A stretch of DNA of 64,000 nt from Leptospiraceae bacterium. Lineage in GTDB: Bacteria > Spirochaetota > Leptospiria > Leptospirales > Leptonemataceae. The translations under genes were made by a program, and so were the position numbers. Under the pieces are notes generated by a model. The model was given only the letters and a program-made list of their open reading frames with translations. It had not been told where the DNA came from and did not search any database. Every line of letters starts with the position of its first letter. Position 1 is the first letter of the stretch. Below are positions 56,476 to 64,000 of this stretch, one piece after another. The stretch covers positions 248,001-312,000 of the forward strand of contig JAOACE010000008.1 of the NCBI GenBank assembly GCA_026418015.1, written 5' to 3'.

Positions 56476-57105
56476 ATGAAAAAGAGAATATTTTATATAA
56501 TTCATTTAGACAAAGAAAGAATTATATTACTTTCGACAATTTTTATCGCTGTTGTATTAACCAGCTTTACGATTGGATATAAAATAGGTAAAGACAAAAC
56601 GATTCAAGATAGTAATTTAGTTCAGATAGAATCTCCAGTAATACCTAAAATATCTAAACCAGAAGAAATAAAACAAGAACCCAAAGAAGAAAAACCTACC
56701 ATTTCTATTGAAGAACTAAAAAAAGCAGAAAAGATCTCTTCGGTCACAAGAATCATGAAAGAAAATACAATAGATAATTCTCCTACAACATCACAAATCA
56801 TAGAAAACGACAAAGAAATCGAACACCCCAAAAAAGAAGAATGGAAAGTTTACAAAAAACCCTTCTCTAACGAAAAAAAAGAAGAGAAATATTTAATACA
56901 AGTATCTGCTCATAAAAGTGAAGAGGATGCACAAAAACTAAAAAACAAACTCGAAGAAAATGGAATTAAAGCATATTATAAGAAAAAAAATAAATACTAT
57001 GTTCTATATACTACCTCTAATTCGAGCGAAGAATCGAAAGAAATCAAAGAAAAATTAAAAAGCCTTAACATAGAAAAAGTTGTTATAAAAAAATTAAATA
57101 ATTAA
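56476..57105 (+). CDS. SPOR-domain membrane protein
   Basis: A 209-residue bitopic protein: short cytoplasmic start, one transmembrane helix at about 17-37 (IILLSTIFIAVVLTSFTIGY), a Pro/Glu/Lys-rich linker, and a C-terminal SPOR domain YLIQVSAHKSEEDAQKLKNK, then LEENGIKAYYKKKNKYYVLY. SPOR domains bind denuded peptidoglycan at division sites, so this may be a septal or wall-associated protein. A GAGGTAAA site precedes the ATG. Last gene of the operon begun at 49165. Confidence 0.85.
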   Translation: MKKRIFYIIHLDKERIILLSTIFIAVVLTSFTIGYKIGKDKTIQDSNLVQIESPVIPKISKPEEIKQEPKEEKPTISIEELKKAEKISSVTRIMKENTIDNSPTTSQIIENDKEIEHPKKEEWKVYKKPFSNEKKEEKYLIQVSAHKSEEDAQKLKNKLEENGIKAYYKKKNKYYVLYTTSNSSEESKEIKEKLKSLNIEKVVIKKLNN

Positions 57106-57173
57106 GTTTAATTTTTAACTATTTAATATAAAAATAACTTGCAAGTCTTAATATAATTCTGAAATTTCGACTT

Positions 57174-57839
57174 GTGAGTCAAAATCACGAATTAGAGATT
57201 GCAAAGCAAATCGTAGTAAACCAGATAATTGAACGGTTAGAACAGCATTACGAAGATTATATAAAAAATGTTAAAGGTTTTAACGAAATTCCATCTTTTT
57301 TTCGCCAACATCTCTATGCACCTGCTAATAAACAAGAAAGAGACAAAGCTTTAGAAGAACTCTACCAAAAATTAAAAACGATTGTAGGTCAGGATTTAGT
57401 AGAAAATATTTATAAATTAATTCAATTAATCAAAATATCTGATGAGTTAGATTACGAAATTGCCGAAGAATTGTTAAAAAATTACCTAAAAGATAGAGAA
57501 TACAACGAAAAAACGAATTTAGATTTCGAAATTATAGAAAAGATTATTCACGAAAAAAATCAATACGAAAAAAGAAAACAACAAATAGAATTAATCTGTG
57601 AATCCCTTGCTTTTTTCTTTGCACTATCTAAACTACCACTAATTAAATTGGTGATGGCTCCTATAAAAGTAGCTGCGAATTTAGTTGGTGCAGATGCCCT
57701 AATAGAAACCATGGAAGAAGGATATCGTATATCTAGAAATATAAAAGATATGAAGCCTTTTATAAAAGACTTTCGAGAAAGAGAACTAATTTATTTAAAC
57801 AACATACAAAAGAAATTTTCTAATGTGAATAATAATTGA
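57174..57839 (+). CDS. FFLEELY-motif-like protein
   Basis: A 221-residue protein starting with GTG 57174; no ATG exists near. The N-terminal third has IPSFFRQHLYAPANKQERDK, then the pattern KIVGQDLVENIYKLIQLIKI and ELDYEIAEELL, which match the proteobacterial FFLEELY-motif family (FFxxxLYxPxxxxERD) by memory. The C-terminus is helical with no recognised domain. TATAAT at 57152-57157 lies about 16 bases before the GTG. It is followed directly by ppk; a TTGACA for ppk overlaps its last bases. Function unknown. Confidence 0.55.
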   Translation: MSQNHELEIAKQIVVNQIIERLEQHYEDYIKNVKGFNEIPSFFRQHLYAPANKQERDKALEELYQKLKTIVGQDLVENIYKLIQLIKISDELDYEIAEELLKNYLKDREYNEKTNLDFEIIEKIIHEKNQYEKRKQQIELICESLAFFFALSKLPLIKLVMAPIKVAANLVGADALIETMEEGYRISRNIKDMKPFIKDFRERELIYLNNIQKKFSNVNNN

Positions 57840-57863
57840 CAAAATCAATTTATGTACTATCTT
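57836..57863 (+). promoter_or_regulatory. possible ppk promoter overlapping the upstream stop codon
   Basis: TTGACA (57836-57841) begins within the last four bases of the upstream coding region; a 16-base spacer leads to TATCTT (57858-57863). The ppk ATG at 57877 would have a leader of about 6 bases. The -35 is perfect, the -10 is moderate (4/6). Confidence 0.4.
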
Positions 57864-57876
57864 ATTTCTAATTATT

Positions 57877-60183
57877 ATGCTAGAATTAAAAAAGGAATTT
57901 GAGGAACACAATGAATTTTCTAAAGATAAAATTATAGAATCAAAGAACGAAATATCTACAAATAATCCTAAAAAAAAAGCTAATAAAATTACCAAAAACA
58001 ACCATTTATTAAGCATAAATAACTATGATCTCTTTTTTAACAGAGAATTATCTTGGTTAGAATTTAATTATCGCGTATTAGAAGAAGCAATACGGAAAGA
58101 TAATCCTTTGTTAGAACGACTTAAATTCATTGCAATTTATGATAATAACATGAACGAATTTTTTATGGTTCGCGTTGCTGGTTTAAAACAAATTGTAGCT
58201 TCTTCTATTAACGAAATCCAATTAGATGGTAAGACAGCAGAAGAAACATTAAAAGAAATACATAAAAAGGTTCATCAATTAGCTATCATTAAATATAATG
58301 TTTTAAACGAAATATTAGAACAACTAAAATCCAAGGGTATAGAAATCTATCAAGATACACAAAATATAGAAAAGCTCTTAGACAATAAAGATAAAAAATT
58401 TATCAAGGATTTTTTTAAAAAGGAATTGTTCAAAATACTAACGCCTTTGGCAATTGATCCATCGCATCCTTTCCCAAGAATTTTAAACGGTAAATTAAAC
58501 TTAGCTATTAAACTAAGATTAGAAAGAAACCCAAACAAAATTTCTTATGCAATTGTAGAAGTTCCCTCGGATGTTTTACCAAGATTTATCGAATTACCAC
58601 CAAAAAATAAATTTTCTTTAACAATTCGAAGATTTATAACAGTAGAAGAAATCATCAAACTACACATAAAAGAACTCTTTGGAAACAACGAAATCATCAG
58701 TATTCATGGTTTTACAATTAACAGAAATTCTGAACTTTCTATCGAGGAAGTTAGCTCAGAAAACCTGCTTTCTACGATAGAAGAAGAACTAAAAAACAGA
58801 AAATGGGGCGAAGCAGTTCGTCTAAACTATAGAAAAGGAATGCCCAATGATTTAAAAGATTTTCTTCGCAAGCAACTAGACCTTAAAGAAGAAGAAACTT
58901 ACGAAAAAAATGGTATGTTAAACTTATTCAACCTTATGGAAATCTACGAAAAAATTCAAGACCGTCCAGATCTTCGCGATGTTCCATTTATACCAAGAAA
59001 TACAATCACACTAGAAAACCTAAGTGATATTTTTGAATTGATAAAACAAAAAGACATTTTATTACATCATCCTTATGATTCCTTTCAACCTGTAATCGAT
59101 TTTTTACAAGCAGCAGCAACAGACAAAGATGTTTTAGCCATAAAACAAACCCTATACAGAACCAGTGGTGATAGTCCAATTGTCAAATTACTTATAGAAG
59201 CAGCTGAAAGAGGAAAGCAAGTTACAGCACTTGTAGAATTAAAAGCACGTTTTGACGAAGAGCGAAACATTGTATGGGCAAGAGAAATGGAAAAGCACGG
59301 AATTCACGTTGTTTATGGTCTTGTGGGACTTAAAATACACGCGAAAGTTTTACAAGTTATTCGTAGAGAGAAAGACGGTGTTCGCTCTTATGTCCATCTT
59401 TCTACGGGGAATTATAATCCTAATACTGCAAAGATTTATACAGATTTAGCTATTTTAACTGCGGATCCAGAAATCAACAATGATGTATCCAATCTTTTCC
59501 ATGCATTAACAGGATATGCAAGCATTCCTAAATTTTCTAAGATTTCTGTTGCTCCAATTGATTTACGTCAAACATTAACGAAACTTATAGAAAAAGAGAT
59601 CGCGAATGCACAAGCAGGAAAACCAGCTTCTATAAAAATTAAAATTAATTCACTCGTAGATGCAGATATGATTCTACTTCTCTATAAAGCTTCTATGGCT
59701 GGTGTGAAGATCGATTTGAATGTGCGTGGTATATGTTGTCTAAAACCAAATCTACCTGGAATTAGCGAAAATATCCGAGTAATTTCTATCGTTGGAAGAT
59801 TTTTAGAACATAGTAGAATTTATTACTTCGAAAACAACGGCAATCCTAAGATTTTTTTATCTTCCGCAGATTTAATGCCCAGGAACCTTAATCGTCGTGT
59901 AGAAATATTATTCCCCATAGAAGATCCAGATTTAAAAAATAAAATCATTCATATATTAGATGTTATATTTCGTGATAATCATAATGCAAGACTATTATTA
60001 CCAGATGGAAAATATATACGTTTAACTCCTAAGAAGAATGAACCACGCTTTTCTTCGCAAAGATATTTTAGAGAAGAAATACTAAAAGAATTCGAAGAAA
60101 AAGAGCGAAACAAAGAAGAAAAAAGAAGAAGTATCTTTCAACCTCTAACGAACTTTGAACAAATAATACAATCCAAAAATTAA
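57877..60183 (+). CDS. ppk: polyphosphate kinase 1
   Basis: Polymerises phosphate from ATP into polyphosphate, reversibly. A Lys/Asn-rich extension of about 45 residues comes first, then LFFNRELSWLEFNYRVLEEA, NNMNEFFMVRVAGLKQIVAS, HHPYDSFQPVIDFLQAAATD and the autophosphorylated His507 in YVHLSTGNYNPNTAKIYTDL. A second catalytic His645 is in RFLEHSRIYYFEN. The C-terminal LMPRNLNRRVEILFPIEDPD is intact. Length 768 (usually ~690-740) reflects the N-terminal tail. Membrane-associated or cytoplasmic. Its stop overlaps the convergent DUF2905 gene by 4 bases. Confidence 0.95.
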   Translation: MLELKKEFEEHNEFSKDKIIESKNEISTNNPKKKANKITKNNHLLSINNYDLFFNRELSWLEFNYRVLEEAIRKDNPLLERLKFIAIYDNNMNEFFMVRVAGLKQIVASSINEIQLDGKTAEETLKEIHKKVHQLAIIKYNVLNEILEQLKSKGIEIYQDTQNIEKLLDNKDKKFIKDFFKKELFKILTPLAIDPSHPFPRILNGKLNLAIKLRLERNPNKISYAIVEVPSDVLPRFIELPPKNKFSLTIRRFITVEEIIKLHIKELFGNNEIISIHGFTINRNSELSIEEVSSENLLSTIEEELKNRKWGEAVRLNYRKGMPNDLKDFLRKQLDLKEEETYEKNGMLNLFNLMEIYEKIQDRPDLRDVPFIPRNTITLENLSDIFELIKQKDILLHHPYDSFQPVIDFLQAAATDKDVLAIKQTLYRTSGDSPIVKLLIEAAERGKQVTALVELKARFDEERNIVWAREMEKHGIHVVYGLVGLKIHAKVLQVIRREKDGVRSYVHLSTGNYNPNTAKIYTDLAILTADPEINNDVSNLFHALTGYASIPKFSKISVAPIDLRQTLTKLIEKEIANAQAGKPASIKIKINSLVDADMILLLYKASMAGVKIDLNVRGICCLKPNLPGISENIRVISIVGRFLEHSRIYYFENNGNPKIFLSSADLMPRNLNRRVEILFPIEDPDLKNKIIHILDVIFRDNHNARLLLPDGKYIRLTPKKNEPRFSSQRYFREEILKEFEEKERNKEEKRRSIFQPLTNFEQIIQSKN

Positions 60184-60413
60184 CGAAATCTACTGATAAA
60201 ATACAAGAGTATAGACAGTAAAATACTCAATAATATAGACGTTGTAATAGGAAAATAAAACCTAAAATTTTCTTTTTCAATATAGATGTCTCCAGGCAGC
60301 TTACCCAAAAATTTTAAAAATGGAAACTGATGGGAAGAAAGTAAATAAAATAATCCACCCAATACAAAAAAAATTAATCCTAAAATTAAAAACATTCTTG
60401 CAATGGATTCCAT
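60180..60413 (-). CDS. DUF2905 small membrane protein
   Basis: A 77-residue protein with two transmembrane helices around the family signature LGKLPGDIYIEKENFRFYFP. I start at ATG 60413 (MESIARM); the in-frame TTG at 60416 is less likely. DUF2905 proteins are widespread in bacteria and their role is unknown. It is 47 bases downstream of the MFS gene's start in the sense opposite to ppk, and its last 4 bases overlap the end of ppk. Confidence 0.85.
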   Translation of the reverse strand: MESIARMFLILGLIFFVLGGLFYLLSSHQFPFLKFLGKLPGDIYIEKENFRFYFPITTSILLSILLSILLYFISRFR

Positions 60414-60462
60414 CAACGATCAAAAAAATAAAAGTTCAAAGTTTGAAAATCAAAAATTATCA

Positions 60463-61758
60463 TTACAACCTAAAAGTTAAATAAAGAGCAATCAATAATA
60501 TAAAAATAAAAATCAAATAAGAAATTTGAATTCCAAACATCCAATATAAACTTCCTCCTACAAATGGGCCAATCGCTCGCGATAAAGAACCTAAGGAACG
60601 CATTAACCCCAATACATAACCTTGCTCTTCTTTTTTAGAGTGTAAACTCGTATAGCCATTAACAGCTGGTTGGAATAAAGAATTTCCCAATGCTAATGGT
60701 ATAAGCGTTAACAAAGAAAAAAAGATGTTTTGCTTTAAAATAGGTTGCAGTAAAAATGTTGTAGAAATGCTGACGATTCCTAATTGCATCATTGTTTTTT
60801 CGGATATTTTACCAGATAACATTCGCGATAAAGAACCTTGACCTAGTGCTATCAATAAACCTAAATACAAAAAAATAAAACCAATCTCTTTTGGTGTTAA
60901 ATTAAAAGTAAATTTATAAAAAAATGTAAATGTAAATTCATACGAAGTAAATATTAACATATAGACTAAATTTAGCAATATTCCTAATTTAACAGGAGTA
61001 TTTAACTGATTGATTTGCATAATCGAAATTCTTTCTCTGGTTGTTTTTTGCGATGTTTGATGCGTTTCTTCTAAAAAGAAAAAATTGAATAAAATACTTA
61101 TAAGAGATAAAGAAAAAGACCCCAAAGCACAAATCGAAAAAGGATGAAAAAAACTATTTTGTAGCAAATCGCGCAAATATTCATTACCAATATAATATAA
61201 TAGACCACCAAAAACAGGACCTATTACAAACCCTAAACCAAAAGCCATTCCAACAAGCCCCATATACACAGTTCGATTTTCTTTGTTCGACATATCTGCC
61301 ATTGCAGCAGAAGCTACCCCTAAATTTCCCGACATGATTCCACCAATGATTCGCGATATCAAAAACATCGAAAAACTTTTTGAAAATAACCAAAATAGAT
61401 AAGAAAGACCTAACCCAATATTTGTATAGATTAAGATCTTTTTTCGTCCATAAAAATCAGAAAGTTTCCCCCAATAAGGAGAAAAAATAAATTGTAAAAC
61501 AGAAAAGATGGAACTAATAATACCACCTACAATCAATACAACATCTCCATTTAAATTATTACTAAAAGGAATCAATTGTTTAAAAGTTCTATCGATTAAA
61601 AGAAAGAAATGGATGATTACTTCATCACTTTTATAGATAGGATGATTTAAATAATATAACAATAAATCTGGTACAAGAGGGAAGATCAGAGTAAAACCAA
61701 TAAAATCAATCATAATAATAAAAACGAGAACAAAAAGATTCTTTTTTTGTTTGAACAT
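60463..61758 (-). CDS. major facilitator superfamily transporter (TetA/multidrug type)
   Basis: A 431-residue membrane protein with about 12 helices. Motif A is SDFYGRKKILIYTNIGLGL between TM2 and TM3, with RIIGGIMSGNLGVASAAMAD and GMAFGLGFVIGPVFGGLLYY (motif C-like, antiporter type). The first loop is unusually long (about 60 residues) between TM1 and TM2. Likely a proton antiporter for drugs or metabolites; substrate unknown. TTGACG on the minus strand lies 28 bases before its ATG and no Shine-Dalgarno is seen. The following minus-strand gene is DUF2905. Confidence 0.88.
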   Translation of the reverse strand: MFKQKKNLFVLVFIIMIDFIGFTLIFPLVPDLLLYYLNHPIYKSDEVIIHFFLLIDRTFKQLIPFSNNLNGDVVLIVGGIISSIFSVLQFIFSPYWGKLSDFYGRKKILIYTNIGLGLSYLFWLFSKSFSMFLISRIIGGIMSGNLGVASAAMADMSNKENRTVYMGLVGMAFGLGFVIGPVFGGLLYYIGNEYLRDLLQNSFFHPFSICALGSFSLSLISILFNFFFLEETHQTSQKTTRERISIMQINQLNTPVKLGILLNLVYMLIFTSYEFTFTFFYKFTFNLTPKEIGFIFLYLGLLIALGQGSLSRMLSGKISEKTMMQLGIVSISTTFLLQPILKQNIFFSLLTLIPLALGNSLFQPAVNGYTSLHSKKEEQGYVLGLMRSLGSLSRAIGPFVGGSLYWMFGIQISYLIFIFILLIALYLTFRL

Positions 61759-61836
61759 AGATACATTTTTTTTAAAAATGAAATTACGTCAAAAATATGT
61801 TGATTTAATAACATTCATAAATTGTTTATAATTTAA

Positions 61837-62658
61837 ATGGATTTAAAAACAGAAATCGAAAAAATGCATAAACAGGATTTAGTTTTTTCTGTCGATAAAA
61901 ATTATATTCCAGACGGCGAAAAACATTTAAGAGAAATTGTATTCTATATATTTTCTAATCCAAATAATCCGGATGATATGGATTATTATCTATTAGCAGA
62001 AGCAGTCTTTTGGTCAATTGGAGAATTGATCAACAACGCAAATAAAGCCAACAATCGTTGGGCAATCTTAGAAAATGCATTATTCCAAAGAGTTATGAAG
62101 GATTCCCCAGAACTAAATCCAGAAGATGTAAAAGAAGACATAGAATATGCAATAGAAAATAATCAATCTGATTTATTAAAAAAATATAATTTAGATAACA
62201 TCGATTTAACTGCATCAATTCTAAATTTAATAGAAAAATATAAAACCAACTCTTTTGCACTATCAGAAAAATTTAATAAAAAAATTACGGTTACTTTAAG
62301 AATTATTCCTAAAAATGAATTGAATTTTTTTTTAGTGAATGTTATCAATAATTCTCCCATCACAGTTATAGACAAACAACGTGTTGAATATAATTTAAAT
62401 AAAATCAAAGAAGATTTAATAAATGCGAACAAAAATCCTTTCGAAACTGCCTTATCATTATACCAAAAAGAAGCAGATACTGCTGGCGGAGGATTCGGAG
62501 CTGGCTTAAGAAGTATTGTATTATTCCTAAAATCGGGTTATGAACCTTTTGATGTAGAAATCATTTATACAAAATTGATTCAATATCGTTCCGCGATGAA
62601 GAATACAATTTTTACTATTGAGATTCCTATACCCAAAAAGAAAAAGTTAAATCAATAG
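61837..62658 (+). CDS. stand-alone GHKL-type ATPase protein (third copy)
   Basis: A 273-residue soluble protein. N-box-like VFWSIGELINNANKANNRWA (about 57-76; E63 and N67), then FFLVNVINNSPITVIDKQRV (about 164-183), then DTAGGGFGAGLRSIVLFLKS (about 214-233) with a full glycine lid. These blocks and their order match the proteins at 22262-23494 and 44420-45205, though the rest is divergent. No kinase phosphoacceptor, sensor or membrane segment. An ATP-dependent regulator is plausible; a dead GHKL fold is also possible. It is divergent from the MFS gene. Confidence 0.65.
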   Translation: MDLKTEIEKMHKQDLVFSVDKNYIPDGEKHLREIVFYIFSNPNNPDDMDYYLLAEAVFWSIGELINNANKANNRWAILENALFQRVMKDSPELNPEDVKEDIEYAIENNQSDLLKKYNLDNIDLTASILNLIEKYKTNSFALSEKFNKKITVTLRIIPKNELNFFLVNVINNSPITVIDKQRVEYNLNKIKEDLINANKNPFETALSLYQKEADTAGGGFGAGLRSIVLFLKSGYEPFDVEIIYTKLIQYRSAMKNTIFTIEIPIPKKKKLNQ

Positions 62659-62686
62659 AATATTTTTTTATAAAATTTTTTAATAA

Positions 62687-63139
62687 TTATTCCAATCCTC
62701 TTAAACCTAATTTTTTACATAATTTATAGAATGTTTCCACTTCTTTTTTGTTAAAAACAGAAAATTCTTTTTTAATGTCTTCTAAATGAATGGGAAACAG
62801 TTCTTTTATAAGCTTTTCTCCTTCCGGTGTTAGATAAACTAATGTATTTCTTCTGTCTTTTTTGTTTGTTTCTCGTCTAATCAATCCTCTTTTTTCTAAA
62901 TTTTCTAAAACTGTACAAATGTTAGAAGCAGATTTTAAGATCTTTTTAGAAACTGTTTTTTGATTCATTGGACCTAAAAAATAAAGAGCTTCTAATACTC
63001 CAAATTGACTAAACGTTAACCGTTCTTTTGTTAATAAATCCGAAAGTCTTTCTAGAACGGAATTATAAGCTCTTAAAAAAGCGATATAAGCATTCAGGAT
63101 TAATTTTTCTTCTTCTGTTCCAGGATATTTAGTTGGCAT
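62687..63139 (-). CDS. MarR-family transcriptional regulator
   Basis: A 150-residue winged-helix regulator. LLTKERLTFSQFGVLEALYF leads into the recognition helix KILKSASNICTVLENLEKRG and the wing RRETNKKDRRNTLVYLTPEG. Length and helix order are typical. A perfect 13-base inverted repeat lies 16 bases before the ATG and is a candidate autoregulatory operator; doxX is immediately upstream on the same strand, headed by another palindrome. A redox or phenolic signal is common in this family, but no sensing cysteine stands out (one Cys in SNICTVL, in the recognition helix, and one in YKLCKKLG). Confidence 0.92.
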   Translation of the reverse strand: MPTKYPGTEEEKLILNAYIAFLRAYNSVLERLSDLLTKERLTFSQFGVLEALYFLGPMNQKTVSKKILKSASNICTVLENLEKRGLIRRETNKKDRRNTLVYLTPEGEKLIKELFPIHLEDIKKEFSVFNKKEVETFYKLCKKLGLRGLE

Positions 63140-63154
63140 ATTAAACCAATTTTT

Positions 63155-63184
63155 ATAAATGATGGACTAATGTCCATCATTTAT
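63155..63184. promoter_or_regulatory. perfect inverted repeat before marR, candidate operator
   Basis: Arms ATAAATGATGGAC and GTCCATCATTTAT are perfect over 13 bases with a TAAT spacer. The repeat lies between doxX (stop at 63195) and marR (start 63139), 16 bases before the marR ATG. There is no T-run in the direction of transcription, so an operator fits better than a terminator. Confidence 0.6.
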
Positions 63185-63194
63185 TTATGTAAAA

Positions 63195-63584
63195 TTATTT
63201 TATTTCTGCTTTAAGTGTAAATAAACTTTTAAAATACTCTCGATAAGTATATCCTAAAAAGATCATCAATAGAACTAAAACAATGGCTATGGGGAGACCA
63301 TTTGGATCCAAAAAAAGATGAAATAAAAAAATATTGATAACAATTGGCGACAAAATTACCAATGCCAATGGAACATAAATACCCGCTAATAGTAAAGCTC
63401 CGCTAATTGTTTCAAATGTCTTTAAAAAAGGAAAAAAATATCCTGAACTTGCAAGTCCCATCATAAACTTTGCTACTTCTTCTCCCATTGGTGGTTGGGG
63501 AATAAAATGAAAAAATCCATTCAAACCCATAACAAAAAAAATCAACCCTAATAAAATTCTAACAATCAATGTTGCTATCTTCAT
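63195..63584 (-). CDS. DoxX-family membrane protein
   Basis: A 129-residue protein with four predicted helices: RILLGLIFFVMGLNGFFHFI, then GYFFPFLKTFETISGALLLA, PLALVILSPIVINIFLFHLF and AIVLVLLMIFLGYTYREY. The GLxFxxxGxxxxF start and LKxFExxxGxLLLxG core match DoxX/DoxD-like proteins, sometimes tied to quinone or thiosulfate metabolism; role here unknown. AGGAGG precedes the ATG and a 36-base palindrome sits immediately upstream. It is followed by marR on the same strand, suggesting a small regulated operon. Confidence 0.85.
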   Translation of the reverse strand: MKIATLIVRILLGLIFFVMGLNGFFHFIPQPPMGEEVAKFMMGLASSGYFFPFLKTFETISGALLLAGIYVPLALVILSPIVINIFLFHLFLDPNGLPIAIVLVLLMIFLGYTYREYFKSLFTLKAEIK

Positions 63585-63598
63585 AAATTTCCTCCTGA

Positions 63599-63634
63599 AA
63601 TTAATTCAATATTTAATTAAATATCGAATTAATT
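63599..63634. promoter_or_regulatory. 36-base near-perfect palindrome upstream of doxX
   Basis: The two 18-base halves (AATTAATTCAATATTTAA and TTAAATATCGAATTAATT) are reverse complements except one position. The palindrome ends 14 bases before the doxX ATG, just above its Shine-Dalgarno, an ideal position for repressor binding. MarR-type operators often have such AT-rich dyads with a TCGA-like edge; binding by the adjacent MarR is inferred. Confidence 0.65.
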
Positions 63635-63662
63635 TTCGACTACAAAAATTTATAAAATTTTG

Positions 63663-64000
63663 TTATTTTTTGACGTTGGAATTCGATAATTGAGGAGGCA
63701 TTGTGGAATCATCTACGTTTTTATTCATAAAAATTAAATATAAGCGATTGAGCATTTTTTCTGTTGCTTTTACAGCAGCCAATATCTGATCACTATCTAC
63801 ACCAACTGTTCGAAAAATAGTACCGTCGAAGGGACTTTTCCAAGTGATAATTGTTTCTACTAATGCATCGGTTTTTCCGCCAGGTGGTATACGAACTTCG
63901 TAATCTACTAATTCTGCTATATGCATCTTGTTTTTCTCTGCAATTTTTCTTAATGCATTCATAAAGGCATCGTATCCACCATCTCCGGTTGCTTCTTCTG
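63663..64000 (-). CDS. cimA: (R)-citramalate synthase, C-terminal part (cut by window end)
   Basis: The frame is open to the window edge; only the last ~112 residues are seen. EATGDGGYDAFMNALRKIAE, then LVDYEVRIPPGGKTDALVET, TVGVDSDQILAAVKATEKML form the LeuA-type regulatory dimer domain. The LVDYEVRIPPGGKTDALVET segment reads very like the Leptospira citramalate synthase, which condenses acetyl-CoA with pyruvate for threonine-independent isoleucine synthesis. 2-isopropylmalate synthase is the alternative. The catalytic domain lies outside the window. The DTGxxR-type active site cannot be checked here. Confidence 0.78.
   Translation of the reverse strand, partial: EEATGDGGYDAFMNALRKIAEKNKMHIAELVDYEVRIPPGGKTDALVETIITWKSPFDGTIFRTVGVDSDQILAAVKATEKMLNRLYLIFMNKNVDDSTMPPQLSNSNVKK

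Noticed and set aside
61827-61832. TATAAT just before the gene at 61837
   Set aside because: Only four bases from the ATG and no -35 at proper distance; transcription would begin past the start codon.

Overview
The window is a strongly AT-rich piece of a bacterial chromosome, most likely from a spirochaete of the Leptospirales or a close relative. Pointers are flagellar genes split into two sets (fliK-flgD-flgE and flgB-flgC), a bactofilin, a citramalate synthase C-terminus that reads like the Leptospira enzyme, many lipoproteins with loose spirochaete-type lipoboxes (ITFC, LISC, LSLC, FDCK, LSCK), and small families that I associate with Leptospira. No tRNA, rRNA, CRISPR array, intact transposon or prophage was seen. 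The genus is inferred, not proven.

Layout. 1-2440: bactofilin, homoserine kinase and a SurA-N/DsbA-like lipoprotein, closed by a hairpin. 2444-5994 (minus): hook operon fliK-flgD-flgE. 6110-8255: cysteine-cluster protein, purC, TetR regulator. 8260-12295 (minus): DUF2452/C1orf50-like protein, RetSat-like oxidoreductase, serine-rich lipoprotein, coaD, flgC, flgB. 12365-14260: two lipoproteins and an SGNH hydrolase. 14214-21245: alpha-glucan locus, with a GlgX-MalQ fusion facing away from a GT4 synthase-like protein and a GH57 enzyme. 21287-26495: membrane protein, GHKL-type ATPase protein, TPR protein, SCO1-like copper protein, small DNA-binding-like protein. 26742-29034: decayed DUF499 ATPase pseudogene. 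29062-36242 (minus): gyrB-mutS-copA and a DksA-like protein. 36336-40744: helical protein, pheS-pheT, rpmF. 40832-46404: envelope proteins, thiolase, a second GHKL-like protein, a trans-sulfuration-type PLP enzyme. 46450-49100 (minus): glycosyltransferase plus MBL-fold protein. 49165-57105: operon of four exported proteins (including three lamin-tail-like motifs and a two-HKD phospholipase D lipoprotein), then coaE and a SPOR protein. 57174-60413: FFLEELY-type protein, polyphosphate kinase, DUF2905. 60463-64000: MFS transporter, third GHKL-like protein, MarR, DoxX and the cut cimA-like gene.

How the parts work together. The alpha-glucan locus (debranching, disproportionation, elongation, GH57 action) and polyphosphate kinase point to carbon and phosphate storage. 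SCO1-like protein and CopA imply copper handling for a respiratory oxidase encoded elsewhere. CoaD and CoaE cover two late steps of coenzyme A synthesis. Genes are tightly packed: several convergent pairs overlap at their ends, and operon neighbours overlap through ATGA, TGATG or TAATG.

Main points for a second look: a FlgE with no cysteine, with serine where spirochaetes have the crosslinking cysteine; three unlinked stand-alone GHKL-type proteins sharing an unusual N-(N/G)-S-P-I block; the lamin-tail/PLD envelope operon; the DUF499 defence-like remnant; near-perfect palindromes before doxX and marR; and repeated TTGAC-type boxes about 28-37 bases before start codons, suggesting leaderless or nearly leaderless messages, including gyrB.
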